Origin: SHZL01 sp963708905
GTDB taxonomy: Bacteria > Pseudomonadota > Gammaproteobacteria > Xanthomonadales > SZUA-36
Assembly (NCBI GenBank): GCA_963708905.1
Contig: CAVPUV010000081.1
Coordinates: forward strand, 62,001-126,000
DNA: 64,000 nucleotides
Reading direction: 5' to 3'
The notes under the pieces are model-generated. The model made no database searches and was not told where the DNA came from. It saw only the letters and a program-made list of their open reading frames with translations. Of the stretch, positions 51,487 to 60,068 are shown piece after piece. Position 1 is the stretch's first letter. Every line of letters starts with the position of its first letter. A program made the translations under genes and the position numbers.

Positions 51487-52863
51487 ATGGTGAGCTATCT
51501 TGTAGTCAATGAACATCCGGGTGCTGCCATTCCCCTGGTGCCGCTGCGTAAATCAGGCCTTGAAGCCTGGCAAGCCAAGGCAAGCACGCGGCAGCAGCGC
51601 TGGTTGAGAGCATCTGGTTTTGAGGCTCGGCCTGGCCAATGCCTTGCTTTGCCCGACGATGATGGCAATGTGCAGGCCTGTATTTTTGGTATGCAGGAAG
51701 AAGGCTGGCTTTACCAACTGGCAGCCATCTATCGCAGCTTGCCGCAAGGATGCTATGTGCTTACGGCCGACTGGACCGACCGGCAGGTTTTTCAGGCCAC
51801 TCTGGGTTGGGGGCTTGCCGCCTACCGCTATGAGCGCTATAAAAAAAATGGCCAGAATTCACGCGTCCTGCAAATAACCGCCGATGTCGCAGGGCATGTG
51901 CAGCCGCTTTGTGCGGCGCAATGTCTGGTGCGCGACCTGGTCAATACGCCGACCGAGCACCTGGGTCCGGCACAACTGGCGGACGCTGTCGCTGCTGCAG
52001 CTGAAAGTCCGGATGCGCAGTACCGCGTCATCAGCGGTGAGGAACTCCTGACATCCAATTTCCCCGCCATTCATGCAGTTGGACGGGCATCTTCCAGCGC
52101 ACCGCGGCTGATAGAACTCAGCTGGGGCGCCGAAGATGCGCCACTGCTTGCCCTGGTGGGCAAGGGCGTTTGTTTCGATAGTGGCGGTCTGGATCTGAAG
52201 AATGCTTCCGGTATGGCCTTGATGAAAAAAGATATGGGCGGCGCCGCCCACGCCTTGGCCCTGGCACGTCTGGTAATGGGACATCAGCTGCCGGTGCGGC
52301 TGTTGTTGTTGATTCCAGCCGTGGAAAACGCAGTGTCCGGAAATGCCTATCGCCCGGGTGATGTCATTGCCACACGCAAGGGATTGAGTGTGGAGATTGG
52401 AAATACTGACGCAGAAGGGCGGGTGGTGCTCGCCGATGCGCTGGCTTACGCCTGTGAGCATCAACCCGAACTGGTCATAGATTTCGCGACCTTGACTGGC
52501 GCCGCAAGGATTGCCCTGGGCCCCGATTTACCGGCTGTGTTCAGTAATCAGCCGGAAGTAGCCAGGGATATTCTGCAGGCCGGTGTTGATTTCGAGGATC
52601 CTTTGTGGATCATGCCGTTGTATCAACCCTACGTGGAGCAGATCAAAAGCCCCATTGCTGATCTGAGCAATTCCTCCAAGAACTCATATGGCGGTTGCAT
52701 TACCGCAGCGTTGTTTCTCGAGCACTTCGTGACCAAAGGCACACCCTGGGTGCACATCGATACCTTCGCCTGGAATCAGACCAGCCGCGCCGGCCGGCCG
52801 GAGGGGGGCGAGGCGCTTGGACTTCGAGCTGTGTTTCACTATCTCAAGTCACGTTACGCCTGA
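51487..52863 (+). CDS. M17 leucyl aminopeptidase family protein
   Basis: A 458-residue cytosolic metallopeptidase. VGKGVCFDSGGLDLKNASGM, MKKDMGGAAHALALA and the M17 signature NTDAEGRVVLADALAYA contain the two-zinc ligands, and WVHIDTFAWNQTSRAGRPEGGEALGLRA is the late conserved part. It differs from PepA in having a shorter, divergent N-terminal domain, as in the PepB-like subgroup. It overlaps the presumed beginning of the MATE gene only if that gene starts far upstream. Confidence 0.93.
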   Translation: MVSYLVVNEHPGAAIPLVPLRKSGLEAWQAKASTRQQRWLRASGFEARPGQCLALPDDDGNVQACIFGMQEEGWLYQLAAIYRSLPQGCYVLTADWTDRQVFQATLGWGLAAYRYERYKKNGQNSRVLQITADVAGHVQPLCAAQCLVRDLVNTPTEHLGPAQLADAVAAAAESPDAQYRVISGEELLTSNFPAIHAVGRASSSAPRLIELSWGAEDAPLLALVGKGVCFDSGGLDLKNASGMALMKKDMGGAAHALALARLVMGHQLPVRLLLLIPAVENAVSGNAYRPGDVIATRKGLSVEIGNTDAEGRVVLADALAYACEHQPELVIDFATLTGAARIALGPDLPAVFSNQPEVARDILQAGVDFEDPLWIMPLYQPYVEQIKSPIADLSNSSKNSYGGCITAALFLEHFVTKGTPWVHIDTFAWNQTSRAGRPEGGEALGLRAVFHYLKSRYA

Positions 52864-52885
52864 TCACAGCTTCCTCTGCGGTACA

Positions 52886-54304
52886 ATGCCCGGCCGGCCT
52901 GCGGCCTCCGCACCAGACACTGCTTTTGTGAATAGTATAGTCAAATACCGCGACCATCCTGCTGAAGTAAGCCGCACCCTGCGACTGGCCGCCCCGGTCA
53001 TCCTGGGCCAGCTTGCTATTTTTAGCATGAATTTCGTCGACACCGTGATGTCGGGCCGCCTGCCGCAAAAAGATATCGCGCTGGCGGCCCTGGGCATCGG
53101 TGGTGCGGTCTGGTCCGCCCTGATGATGTTCACGATCGGACTGCTCATGGCGGTCCAGCCCAGCGTGGCGCATTTGGATGGCGCCGGCCGCAGGCAGGAA
53201 GCAGCGATCCTGACACGCCAGGCTTTCTGGATTGCATTGATGATTGCCTTGCCATACTGGGCCATATGCTTTTTCAGCGCACCGGTATTGCAATTGTTTC
53301 GCATCGATCCAGTCATCATCCCGGTGTCCGCCGGTTACCTGCGCGCCATATCCTGGGGTGCCCCCGGCATTTGCTTTATTTTTCTGTTTCGTTTCTTCAG
53401 TGAAGGGTCGGGGCATACCCACCCAACCATGATGTACGGTGTCGCGGGCGCGCTGTTGAACATCCCCTTGAATTACATACTCATGTTCGGGCACTTCGGC
53501 GCGCCGGCGCTGGGAACGGTCGGATGCGGCATTGCGACATCGATCGTGATCTGGTTGCAGTTTGGGCTGCTCATCGTTTACCTGCGCACGCACCATCACT
53601 ACCTTCCGTTTCAACTTTTCAGCAAGTTCGAAGCGCCGCGCTGGCCGGAGATCGCGGCGTTGCTTCGCCTGGGTTTACCCATTGCTGTGTCAATTTCCAT
53701 CGAAGGCGGCTTGTTTGTGGGTGCTGCTTTGCTGATCGGACGCCTGGGACCTTTGCCATCGGCCGCGCACCTCATCGCCATCAACTTTTCTGCCCTTTTG
53801 TTCATGATTCCACTGGGCATGGCCAGCGCGGTGACGATACGCGTAGGTAATGCGCTGGGGCGACAGGATCCAACATCGGCGCGCTATGCCGGAGTAGTGG
53901 GTTTGCTGATTGTCGTCTGCCTGCAATGCGTAAACATGTCCATCATGTTCCTGTTGCCGTCGCTGATCGTGGGCATTTATACCGATGATGCTGCCGTGGC
54001 GGCCGTAGCCGTCAGCCTCCTGTTCTATGCCGCTGTGTTTCAACTTCCGGACGGTATTCAGATCTGTGCGACCGGCGCATTGCGCGGATTGAAAGATACC
54101 CGGATGCCGATGCTGTATAACCTGATTGCCTACTGGTTGATCGGCATGAGCCTGGGTTACTACCTGACTTTCGAAGCTGCGCTTGGGCCCGCCGGTATGT
54201 GGATCGGCATGATTGCCGGCTTGACGGTTGGCGCTGTGCTTCTTGCCGGCCGGTTTCTGCGCAGAACCGCGAGGCTGATCCAGACGGCTGGCGTGTCCGC
54301 GTGA
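52886..54304 (+). CDS. MATE family multidrug/sodium antiporter (NorM-like)
   Basis: A 472-residue transporter with twelve helices. TLRLAAPVILGQLAIFSMNFVDTVMSGRL opens helix 1, and the second half begins with LLRLGLPIAVSISIEGGLFV, the mirrored MATE repeat; the ALRGLKDTRMPMLYNLIAYWLIG segment is typical of NorM. It would export cationic drugs in exchange for sodium or protons. ATG 52886 is used, but a TACAAT box overlaps it, so GTG 52928 (458 residues) may be the real start. Convergent with pspA. Confidence 0.9.
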   Translation: MPGRPAASAPDTAFVNSIVKYRDHPAEVSRTLRLAAPVILGQLAIFSMNFVDTVMSGRLPQKDIALAALGIGGAVWSALMMFTIGLLMAVQPSVAHLDGAGRRQEAAILTRQAFWIALMIALPYWAICFFSAPVLQLFRIDPVIIPVSAGYLRAISWGAPGICFIFLFRFFSEGSGHTHPTMMYGVAGALLNIPLNYILMFGHFGAPALGTVGCGIATSIVIWLQFGLLIVYLRTHHHYLPFQLFSKFEAPRWPEIAALLRLGLPIAVSISIEGGLFVGAALLIGRLGPLPSAAHLIAINFSALLFMIPLGMASAVTIRVGNALGRQDPTSARYAGVVGLLIVVCLQCVNMSIMFLLPSLIVGIYTDDAAVAAVAVSLLFYAAVFQLPDGIQICATGALRGLKDTRMPMLYNLIAYWLIGMSLGYYLTFEAALGPAGMWIGMIAGLTVGAVLLAGRFLRRTARLIQTAGVSA

Positions 54305-54336
54305 CAGGCCTGGGTAACCGCAGTTTTCACCATGGC

Positions 54337-55038
54337 TCAGGCCGCCACTTCCGTTGGACCCTGTACAATTCCCTGGCTGATTTGGTGCTTCAGACGTTGT
54401 AACTCCTTCTCGACTTCCGGATCCGTCACGGTTGCCTCGCGCTCCCATACCGCAGGCGCTGGACCACCCACCGCGTAAGAACGAACCCTCGCTTCGAGGT
54501 TTTCGACCTGGGTCTGCAGGCGATCGAAGCGGCCGAGGGCCTGACGCACGCGCTTCTCGGATGGCGACAGTGTGGTATTCGCAGAAGCTTGATTTGCCTT
54601 GATGCCAGGTTTTCGACTGTAACTGCTTTTGAGTTTCAGCTTGGCTTCTGCCATCTTGCTTTTCAGCTGCGCCATGTCCAGTTCCATCTGTCTGCTACGC
54701 TCGTCAACGCAGCTCAGATCTTGCTTGACCGCAGCAAGACGGAGCATGACTTCAGCTTGTGCTTTAAGGGCGGCTCTGGCCAGGTCATCCCGTTGTTCCT
54801 CAACGGCTTTCCTCGCCCGGTTCTGCCACCGTTCCGTCTCAGTGGCGAGTTGGGCTTTGAAACGTTCGAGGTGCTGCTGCTCAGCCAACAGTTCGGCGCT
54901 GGCAAGACGTGCTTCTTCGCCGGCATCCTCCATTTCGCGTAGCAGGGCACGCAGCAATTTTTCCGGATCCTCTGCTTTCTCGATCAAGGCATTTACGTTG
55001 GCGGCAATGACGTAGCGCAGTCGTGAAAAAGTTCCCAT
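54337..55038 (-). CDS. pspA: Phage shock protein A / IM30
   Basis: A 233-residue, mostly coiled-coil protein (about residues 20-150). MGTFSRLRYVIAANVNALIEKAEDPEKLLRALLREME is the N-terminal amphipathic part that binds stressed membrane. PspA assembles ESCRT-III-like scaffolds to protect the inner membrane. The rest of the psp operon (pspBC, pspF) is not present. The ATG follows CAGGAGACATCA, and a sigma-54-type promoter lies about 45 bp upstream, as expected for psp genes. Confidence 0.92.
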   Translation of the reverse strand: MGTFSRLRYVIAANVNALIEKAEDPEKLLRALLREMEDAGEEARLASAELLAEQQHLERFKAQLATETERWQNRARKAVEEQRDDLARAALKAQAEVMLRLAAVKQDLSCVDERSRQMELDMAQLKSKMAEAKLKLKSSYSRKPGIKANQASANTTLSPSEKRVRQALGRFDRLQTQVENLEARVRSYAVGGPAPAVWEREATVTDPEVEKELQRLKHQISQGIVQGPTEVAA

Positions 55039-55080
55039 ATTGATGTCTCCTGAGACAATCGGTTTATGCTGTGATGTTAG

Positions 55081-55100
55081 ATGCAGAATTCATGCCACAA
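55081..55100 (-). promoter_or_regulatory. Candidate sigma-54 promoter of pspA
   Basis: On the minus strand TTGTGGCATGAATTCTGCAT fits the sigma-54 pattern TGGCAC-N5-TTGCA with GG and GC separated by exactly 10 nt. Two positions deviate (TGGCAT, CTGCA). Transcription would start near 55070, 30-35 nt before the pspA ATG. No PspF-type activator gene or clear enhancer site is visible in the 150 bp upstream. Confidence 0.55.
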
Positions 55101-55217
55101 GATGTAAAGGCCATTAAAACAGCAAGTTGAAAACATTTTGATGCTGATAAATCGAATCGTGATGGCGTATATCACCCCATCTTGGCGAAGGTTAGCCGTG
55201 CAGGCCGCCCGGTGCCA

Positions 55218-55243
55218 CCTTAGAATAGGTCATTATTCTAAGG
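55218..55243 (+). promoter_or_regulatory. Perfect palindrome covering the sppA ribosome binding site
   Basis: CCTTAGAATA (55218-55227) and TATTCTAAGG (55234-55243) are exact reverse complements around a 6-nt centre (ggtcat). The right arm contains AAGGA, the only Shine-Dalgarno candidate for sppA (ATG at 55254). As RNA it would sequester the ribosome binding site; as DNA it is a plausible repressor operator. Confidence 0.6.
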
Positions 55244-55253
55244 ACTGCTGACA

Positions 55254-57104
55254 ATGACCCGTAATGAAAAATCTGCCTTTACCCGGTTTTTTCTCACCCT
55301 CTGGCGCATCATCGATGGCACCCGGAAGCTGATACTGAATACCGTTTTTTTCCTGATCCTGATTTTTGTCGTGCTGGCTTTCTACAATTCCGGGGAGTCA
55401 CTGATACTTCAATCCAAAACCGCACTGGTGATCAGTCCTTATGGGGATGTCGTTGAACAGTACAGCGGCACACCGCTGGATCAGGCATTGCAAAACGCAA
55501 CCGATGAGACCAGGAGGGAAACCCGTCTGCGCGACCTGGTGGCGGCGATCCGGCGGGCAAGAGACGATGATCGGATCGTGCGTCTGGTCATTGATCCCAC
55601 CTATATGGGGCACATTGGCATGGCTTCACTGCACGAGCTTGAAGCAGCGATTGCGGATTTTAAAACAGCCGGTAAACCCGTGATTGCATTGACGGATAAT
55701 ATGAGCCAGCAGCAATACTACCTGGCCGCCATGGCGGATGAAATTTGGCTGCACCCCAAGGGCATGGTATGGATCGATGGCTTTTCCGCTTACCGTAATT
55801 TCTACCGCGATGGGCTGGACAAACTTGAGATCGAGATCAACCTGTTCCGGGTGGGCGAGTTCAAGTCGGCGATGGAGCCTTTCATCCGCAACGATATGTC
55901 GGCCGAGGATCGAGAGGCCAACCTGTACTGGATCGGCAGCCTGTGGCAACAATACCTTGAAGCCATCTCCCGGCAACGCGGTATACCCCTGGTTGACCTC
56001 TCTGCGGCCATCAACCATTTTGCCGACCGTCTTGAAGCAGCAAATGGGGATTTTGCCCGTTTCGCACTGGACCTCGGGCTGGTCGATCGCCTGATCAGCA
56101 GGCCCGAGGCGCACCAGGTACTTGCCAGCCTTGGAGCTGCGGGTAGTGGCAGTGAAGGCTTCCGTCAAATTGATTTCGACAATTACCTGCTGTTGACTGA
56201 CCTTCAGCACAGGTCACGCGCCAACAACAAGGTGGCCGTAGTTGTCGCCGAAGGCGACATTCTGGAAGGTCGTCAACCGTCTGGGTTGATTGGGGCCGAC
56301 ACCCTGGCCGAACGTTTGCGCACGGTGGGGGAGGATTCCAAGGTCAAGGCGGTGGTGCTGCGACTGAACAGTCCCGGTGGCGACAGTTTTGCCTCGGAGA
56401 AAATTCGCCGGGAAGTACAGGCGCTCAGAGATGCCGGCAAAACCGTGGTCATATCCATGGGAGATGTTGCGGCTTCCGGTGCTTATTGGATTGCCATGGC
56501 CGGAGAGGAGGTTTGGGCCAGCCCGGCGACGATTACCGGTTCAATAGGTGTATTTGGCATCATCCCGACGTTTTCCAGTCCGCTGGAGAAATTGGGTATA
56601 CACACCGATGGCGTCGGCACCACTCCGCTGGCGGGGAAGCTCCGACTGGATATGCCCCTGGATAAAGATCTGAAACGTATTTTTCAGCGTGCGACGGAAC
56701 AGACCTACCGTGAATTCATCCGGGTGGTGGCACAGGGCAGGGGTATGAGCGAAGACGCGGTGGATAAGGTGGCACGGGGCAGAGTGTGGAGCGGCGTGCA
56801 AGCCAAGGAACGGGGCCTGGTGGATCAGACCGGAACGCTGCAACAGGCTATTGACTCGGCTGCCCGTATCGCGGGGTTGGGGTCCGATTACCGGGTACAA
56901 TACAGTGAAATGGACTTATCACCCTTCGAGAACTTCCTGCTGGAGTTGGTGGGCGGCACCACATCCCGGCTGGGCTTGGGCGGTGTTTCCAGCACCTGGA
57001 TCAAAGCTTCCTTGTTTCAAGACTTATTGACGGAACTGCGCCTCGTTGCTACTTCAGGTAATGGGTTTTCCCTTGCGGCTCATTGCCTGTGCAAGTCCCC
57101 TTGA
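55254..57104 (+). CDS. sppA: Signal peptide peptidase SppA, long (67-kDa) type
   Basis: A 616-residue membrane-bound serine protease that digests leftover signal peptides. One N-terminal helix (LNTVFFLILIFVVLAF) is followed by two related S49 halves. The Ser-Lys dyad is K204 (FRVGEFKSAMEPF, first half) and S408 (GDVAASGAYWIA, second half), the same arrangement as E. coli SppA. The last ~20 residues (GFSLAAHCLCKSP) look less conserved. The gene is preceded by a perfect palindrome over the ribosome binding site. Confidence 0.95.
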   Translation: MTRNEKSAFTRFFLTLWRIIDGTRKLILNTVFFLILIFVVLAFYNSGESLILQSKTALVISPYGDVVEQYSGTPLDQALQNATDETRRETRLRDLVAAIRRARDDDRIVRLVIDPTYMGHIGMASLHELEAAIADFKTAGKPVIALTDNMSQQQYYLAAMADEIWLHPKGMVWIDGFSAYRNFYRDGLDKLEIEINLFRVGEFKSAMEPFIRNDMSAEDREANLYWIGSLWQQYLEAISRQRGIPLVDLSAAINHFADRLEAANGDFARFALDLGLVDRLISRPEAHQVLASLGAAGSGSEGFRQIDFDNYLLLTDLQHRSRANNKVAVVVAEGDILEGRQPSGLIGADTLAERLRTVGEDSKVKAVVLRLNSPGGDSFASEKIRREVQALRDAGKTVVISMGDVAASGAYWIAMAGEEVWASPATITGSIGVFGIIPTFSSPLEKLGIHTDGVGTTPLAGKLRLDMPLDKDLKRIFQRATEQTYREFIRVVAQGRGMSEDAVDKVARGRVWSGVQAKERGLVDQTGTLQQAIDSAARIAGLGSDYRVQYSEMDLSPFENFLLELVGGTTSRLGLGGVSSTWIKASLFQDLLTELRLVATSGNGFSLAAHCLCKSP

Positions 57105-57107
57105 TCA

Positions 57108-57563
57108 CTACCTTTTGGTTGGGTCGGGTAAGCCACTGTATAATCGCCACTGTTTAGTAGTGGAGTTGTAGCGCCACTCCTGCTCGTCAACTATGGTGCG
57201 CTCAACCGCCTGGTTGGTATTGAACATACTAATTTCCACAGTTTGCCGTGCGGTCATTCCGTCGTCATAAATTCCAGAAAAGCGAAGCGTGTACTGCGTC
57301 ACTCGAAACAAGCGTAGCCGATCCATTTCGAGACGGCTGATGGGATGCTGTTCCAGATACTCAGGGGCAATGAATTCCGCCGCCGCATCCCACTGGCTCC
57401 AGCGCACCATGGTTTCGTACTGTTTAAAAACTTCGGTACGGCTTTTGTCAACTTGACTGGAACTGCATGCGGCAAAGCCCAACAGCGCCAGAATGATCAA
57501 GGCTCCGGAGGCCTTGTGCTGCAGAACGCTGAATGCTGTTTGCCAACGCAAGCTTTGCTTCAT
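57108..57563 (-). CDS. Putative lipoprotein, unknown function
   Basis: A 151-residue protein with a long n-region and a hydrophobic segment ending in LLGFAAC (lipobox, lipidation at the Cys), followed by SSSQVDKSRTEVFKQYETMVRWSQWDAAAEFI. The mature part has an alpha-beta pattern resembling nuclear-transport-factor-2-like folds, but I cannot name a family. ATG 57563 (MKQSLRWQT) is favoured over 57587. Its stop is 3 nt from the stop of the convergent sppA. Confidence 0.72.
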   Translation of the reverse strand: MKQSLRWQTAFSVLQHKASGALIILALLGFAACSSSQVDKSRTEVFKQYETMVRWSQWDAAAEFIAPEYLEQHPISRLEMDRLRLFRVTQYTLRFSGIYDDGMTARQTVEISMFNTNQAVERTIVDEQEWRYNSTTKQWRLYSGLPDPTKR

Positions 57564-57714
57564 TTCAATTTCATTTTCCAGGCCCACTGTGCAAACTGAA
57601 ACGCTACTGCCTTTTGTCCTGCTGCGGTCCTTATCATGGGTTGTGCAGTTCTAATTTGACCGTATTGTAGCTGATTGCCAGGTGTGGTGACGAGCAAGCG
57701 GGGATTACGTTACA

Positions 57715-59091
57715 GTGGCGGAAGCCTGGCCTGGCGCTTTCATCGGGCTGGCTGACCGGCAGGAGTTCACATTCAATGGGTATGGAAAAAGTTTGGTAAA
57801 GCAGCGATTTCCCCGCATGATGGCGGCACTGCTGCCGCGTGAGCTGTCCAGCTGGAGCCTGACCGCGATAGCTTTGGGCGCGCTCGAGGGCGGATTGCTT
57901 GGCGTTATCGTTAAAAATCAGTTTGGCGAAGTGGCTTCCCCGGCAGTAGTGAACATGGCAGTGGTGGTGGTTGCCAGCGCCCCGAATTTCACCAATCTTT
58001 CCAGTTTTTTGTTCGCCGCTCTGGCTGCCGGACGTGACAAGCTGGCCGTACTGAGCCGACTGATGCAGGTCATGTCAGTGTGCCTGCTGTTCATGGCTTT
58101 ACCCGGCATCACCGCACCGGGTTTGATGATTTTCTGTGTGATGACGGTGCTGGCTCGCACCGCTTGGTCCGGTATTCTGACCATCCGCGCAGCCGTTTGG
58201 CGCGCCAACTACAGGCGTGAGTGGCGTGGGCAGGTTACCGCCCGTATCGTCCGGATTGCTTCCCTGTTGGTGGCCGGCTACTCAGCATTGATCGGGTTCC
58301 TGCTGGATTGGCGGGCCGATGCATTCCGGCCGGCATTTATCGTGGCAGCTGTCTGCGCCCTGGCAGGTGCTCGCGTGTATCGTCATGCACGCATCAGGGG
58401 ACACAGGCAATTGCTGGCCGCCGAGAAGGCGGAGCAAGCCCTGCAGGGCCGGCGCTTGAGTATGACGATGCTGACTACTGTACTGCGTAATGATATGGAC
58501 TTCAGGCGTTATATGATGGGCATGATGATATTTGGCAGTGGCAACCTGATGCTGCTGCCGATGTTGGTGATTATGCTGAATGAACAACTGGCGCTGAACC
58601 AGTTTCGCCAGGTAATGATCACATCATCCCTGCCTTTGTTTGTTCTGTGTTTTTCCGTCCCATACTGGGCGCGAATGCTGGATCGGCAGCACATTTTTGG
58701 CTACCGTGCCATTCATAGCTGGCTTTACGTTGCCGCTTCCACCCTTTTTGCGCTGGCGATCATCCTGGGCAGAACCGGACTGTTGTGGCCCGCTTCGATC
58801 GTGCTGGGTGGTGCTTACGCCGGTGGCCATTTGGGCTGGAACCTGGGGCACAATGATTTCAGCAGTGACGCGAAGTCGTCGCACTACATGGCCATCCATG
58901 TCACGCTGACGGGACTGCGGGGCCTGATCATGCCTGTCATCGGGGTGGGTTTTTACCAGTACCTGGCCTTGCATTGGATGGAAAAGGCGCCCTACGCTCT
59001 GTTGTTGCCATTAAGCCTTTCTCTGATTGGGTCTTTTATGTTTGTGGCGATGCATCTGGAGCGGAAACGTCGCCTGGGCGTTGGCGCCTGA
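57715..59091 (+). CDS. MFS-type transporter
   Basis: A 458-residue membrane protein with about twelve predicted helices in two halves, separated by a charged cytoplasmic loop (HARIRGHRQLLAAEKAEQALQGRR, about 220-245). GALEGGLLGVIVKNQF opens the first half; MGMMIFGSGNLMLLPML opens the second. This fits the major facilitator superfamily, but the loop-2/3 motif is not canonical. The GTG start at 57715 has GGGGA 10 nt upstream; ATG 57817 would shorten it by 34 residues. Confidence 0.72.
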   Translation: MAEAWPGAFIGLADRQEFTFNGYGKSLVKQRFPRMMAALLPRELSSWSLTAIALGALEGGLLGVIVKNQFGEVASPAVVNMAVVVVASAPNFTNLSSFLFAALAAGRDKLAVLSRLMQVMSVCLLFMALPGITAPGLMIFCVMTVLARTAWSGILTIRAAVWRANYRREWRGQVTARIVRIASLLVAGYSALIGFLLDWRADAFRPAFIVAAVCALAGARVYRHARIRGHRQLLAAEKAEQALQGRRLSMTMLTTVLRNDMDFRRYMMGMMIFGSGNLMLLPMLVIMLNEQLALNQFRQVMITSSLPLFVLCFSVPYWARMLDRQHIFGYRAIHSWLYVAASTLFALAIILGRTGLLWPASIVLGGAYAGGHLGWNLGHNDFSSDAKSSHYMAIHVTLTGLRGLIMPVIGVGFYQYLALHWMEKAPYALLLPLSLSLIGSFMFVAMHLERKRRLGVGA

Positions 59092-59113
59092 CTCGCATGG
59101 TGTACAAACGAGA

Positions 59114-59380
59114 CTACTGCCGGTCGCTGGCGTCACAGGCGCCTGCCGCGGAGTGCGGCACCCCGGCGGCACGGGCTGTACAGGCATTGGAATACGTGTT
59201 GCCGTCACAACCACAAACCGGCGCATATTCCATGGTACAGGGCGTGGGTTTACCAGGGCGGATGACGACGCAGTCAGATTCCTGGGGCTGGCCGGTTCCC
59301 GCAATTGGCTGCGGTCCTTGGCATCCCACCAGGGCCAGGAGTATCAGCAAGGTGCAGAGCGAAATGAATGCCGGGCGCAT
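59114..59380 (-). CDS. Lipoprotein with Kazal-type protease-inhibitor domain
   Basis: An 88-residue lipoprotein. The signal has a lipobox, LLALVGC; the mature part ends in a Kazal domain with six cysteines in the order C, C, C-x-C, C, C: CTMEYAPVCGCDGNTYSNACTARAAG-x-C. Kazal domains inhibit serine proteases. In bacteria they are uncommon; a role in self-protection or defence against host or predator proteases is inferred. The start (GGAG 6 nt upstream) overlaps the dgkA stop (TGATG). Confidence 0.85.
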   Translation of the reverse strand: MRPAFISLCTLLILLALVGCQGPQPIAGTGQPQESDCVVIRPGKPTPCTMEYAPVCGCDGNTYSNACTARAAGVPHSAAGACDASDRQ

Positions 59381-59760
59381 CAGGACTCCAGGCGAGTAAA
59401 ATTCTGCCAAATGGTGATGATCCAGCTCAGAGCGATCAACAGCAGGCAGAGAAATACAGCGGCGGAACCAGCATCTTTCGCGCGACCTGAAAGCTCGTGT
59501 CGTTCCGGCCCGATGCGGTCAACCACGTTTTCAATCGCGCTGTTCAACAGTTCTGTAATCAGCAACAAAATCAGTGGAAATATCAACAACAGCCATTGCT
59601 GCGGACTTGTGGCGACGAAGAAGGATGAGAAAAACAAGGCTATGGATAAAGCCACATCCTGACGGAATGCAGCCTCGTGGATCCAGCAGGATTTCAGCCC
59701 CTTCATCGAATTGCACGTGGCGTTTACGAGCCGATCCAGGCCGGTTTTTCCAGGTTTCAT
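59380..59760 (-). CDS. dgkA: Diacylglycerol kinase DgkA
   Basis: A 126-residue three-helix membrane enzyme. The signature ELLNSAIENVVDRIGPERHELSGRAKDAGSAAVFL is intact (E-x-x-N-x-A-x-E and D-x-G-S-A-A-V). It phosphorylates diacylglycerol arising from membrane-derived oligosaccharide synthesis. ATG 59760 overlaps the stop of the upstream small gene (TGATG). Both neighbours are exported or lipid-anchored proteins. Confidence 0.94.
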   Translation of the reverse strand: MKPGKTGLDRLVNATCNSMKGLKSCWIHEAAFRQDVALSIALFFSSFFVATSPQQWLLLIFPLILLLITELLNSAIENVVDRIGPERHELSGRAKDAGSAAVFLCLLLIALSWIITIWQNFTRLES

Positions 59761-59969
59761 CAGTTTGCCCGAACTTTTTCGTAGAGGCCATCGAACAGAG
59801 TCGTCCAGGATTGCCCGTCTTTGCTGGCTTCCCACAGTTGTCGTACCCTGCCGTCTTCATGGCGATATCTGTCAGCGCTGCACGGTGGTGGAGATGGGCT
59901 TTCCGCCGCCTCGTCCTGCGCCATGACTGGCATGGAAATAGCGTTCAGCAGAATCAGTAGCATTCTCAT
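59760..59969 (-). CDS. Small exported protein, remnant-like (internal deletion)
   Basis: A 69-residue product with a signal peptide (MRMLLILLNAISMPVMA). The mature part joins PPPCSADRYR to VRQLWEASKDGQSWTTLFDGLYEK. The first motif resembles the start, and the second the very end, of longer (~180 residue) exported proteins with a DUF1579-like fold, so this may be a gene that lost its middle part in frame. That is inference from memory of the family. It is the first gene in a three-gene set with dgkA and the Kazal lipoprotein. Confidence 0.6.
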   Translation of the reverse strand: MRMLLILLNAISMPVMAQDEAAESPSPPPCSADRYRHEDGRVRQLWEASKDGQSWTTLFDGLYEKVRAN

Positions 59970-60068
59970 CGTTTTCTCCGAATTTCAGGCTCCCAGGGGC
60001 ATAAGGCCTTGCAGGGCGGATTCATGCTACCATCCATGGCTGCCCCATTTGTTGGGGGTATTCAATTG

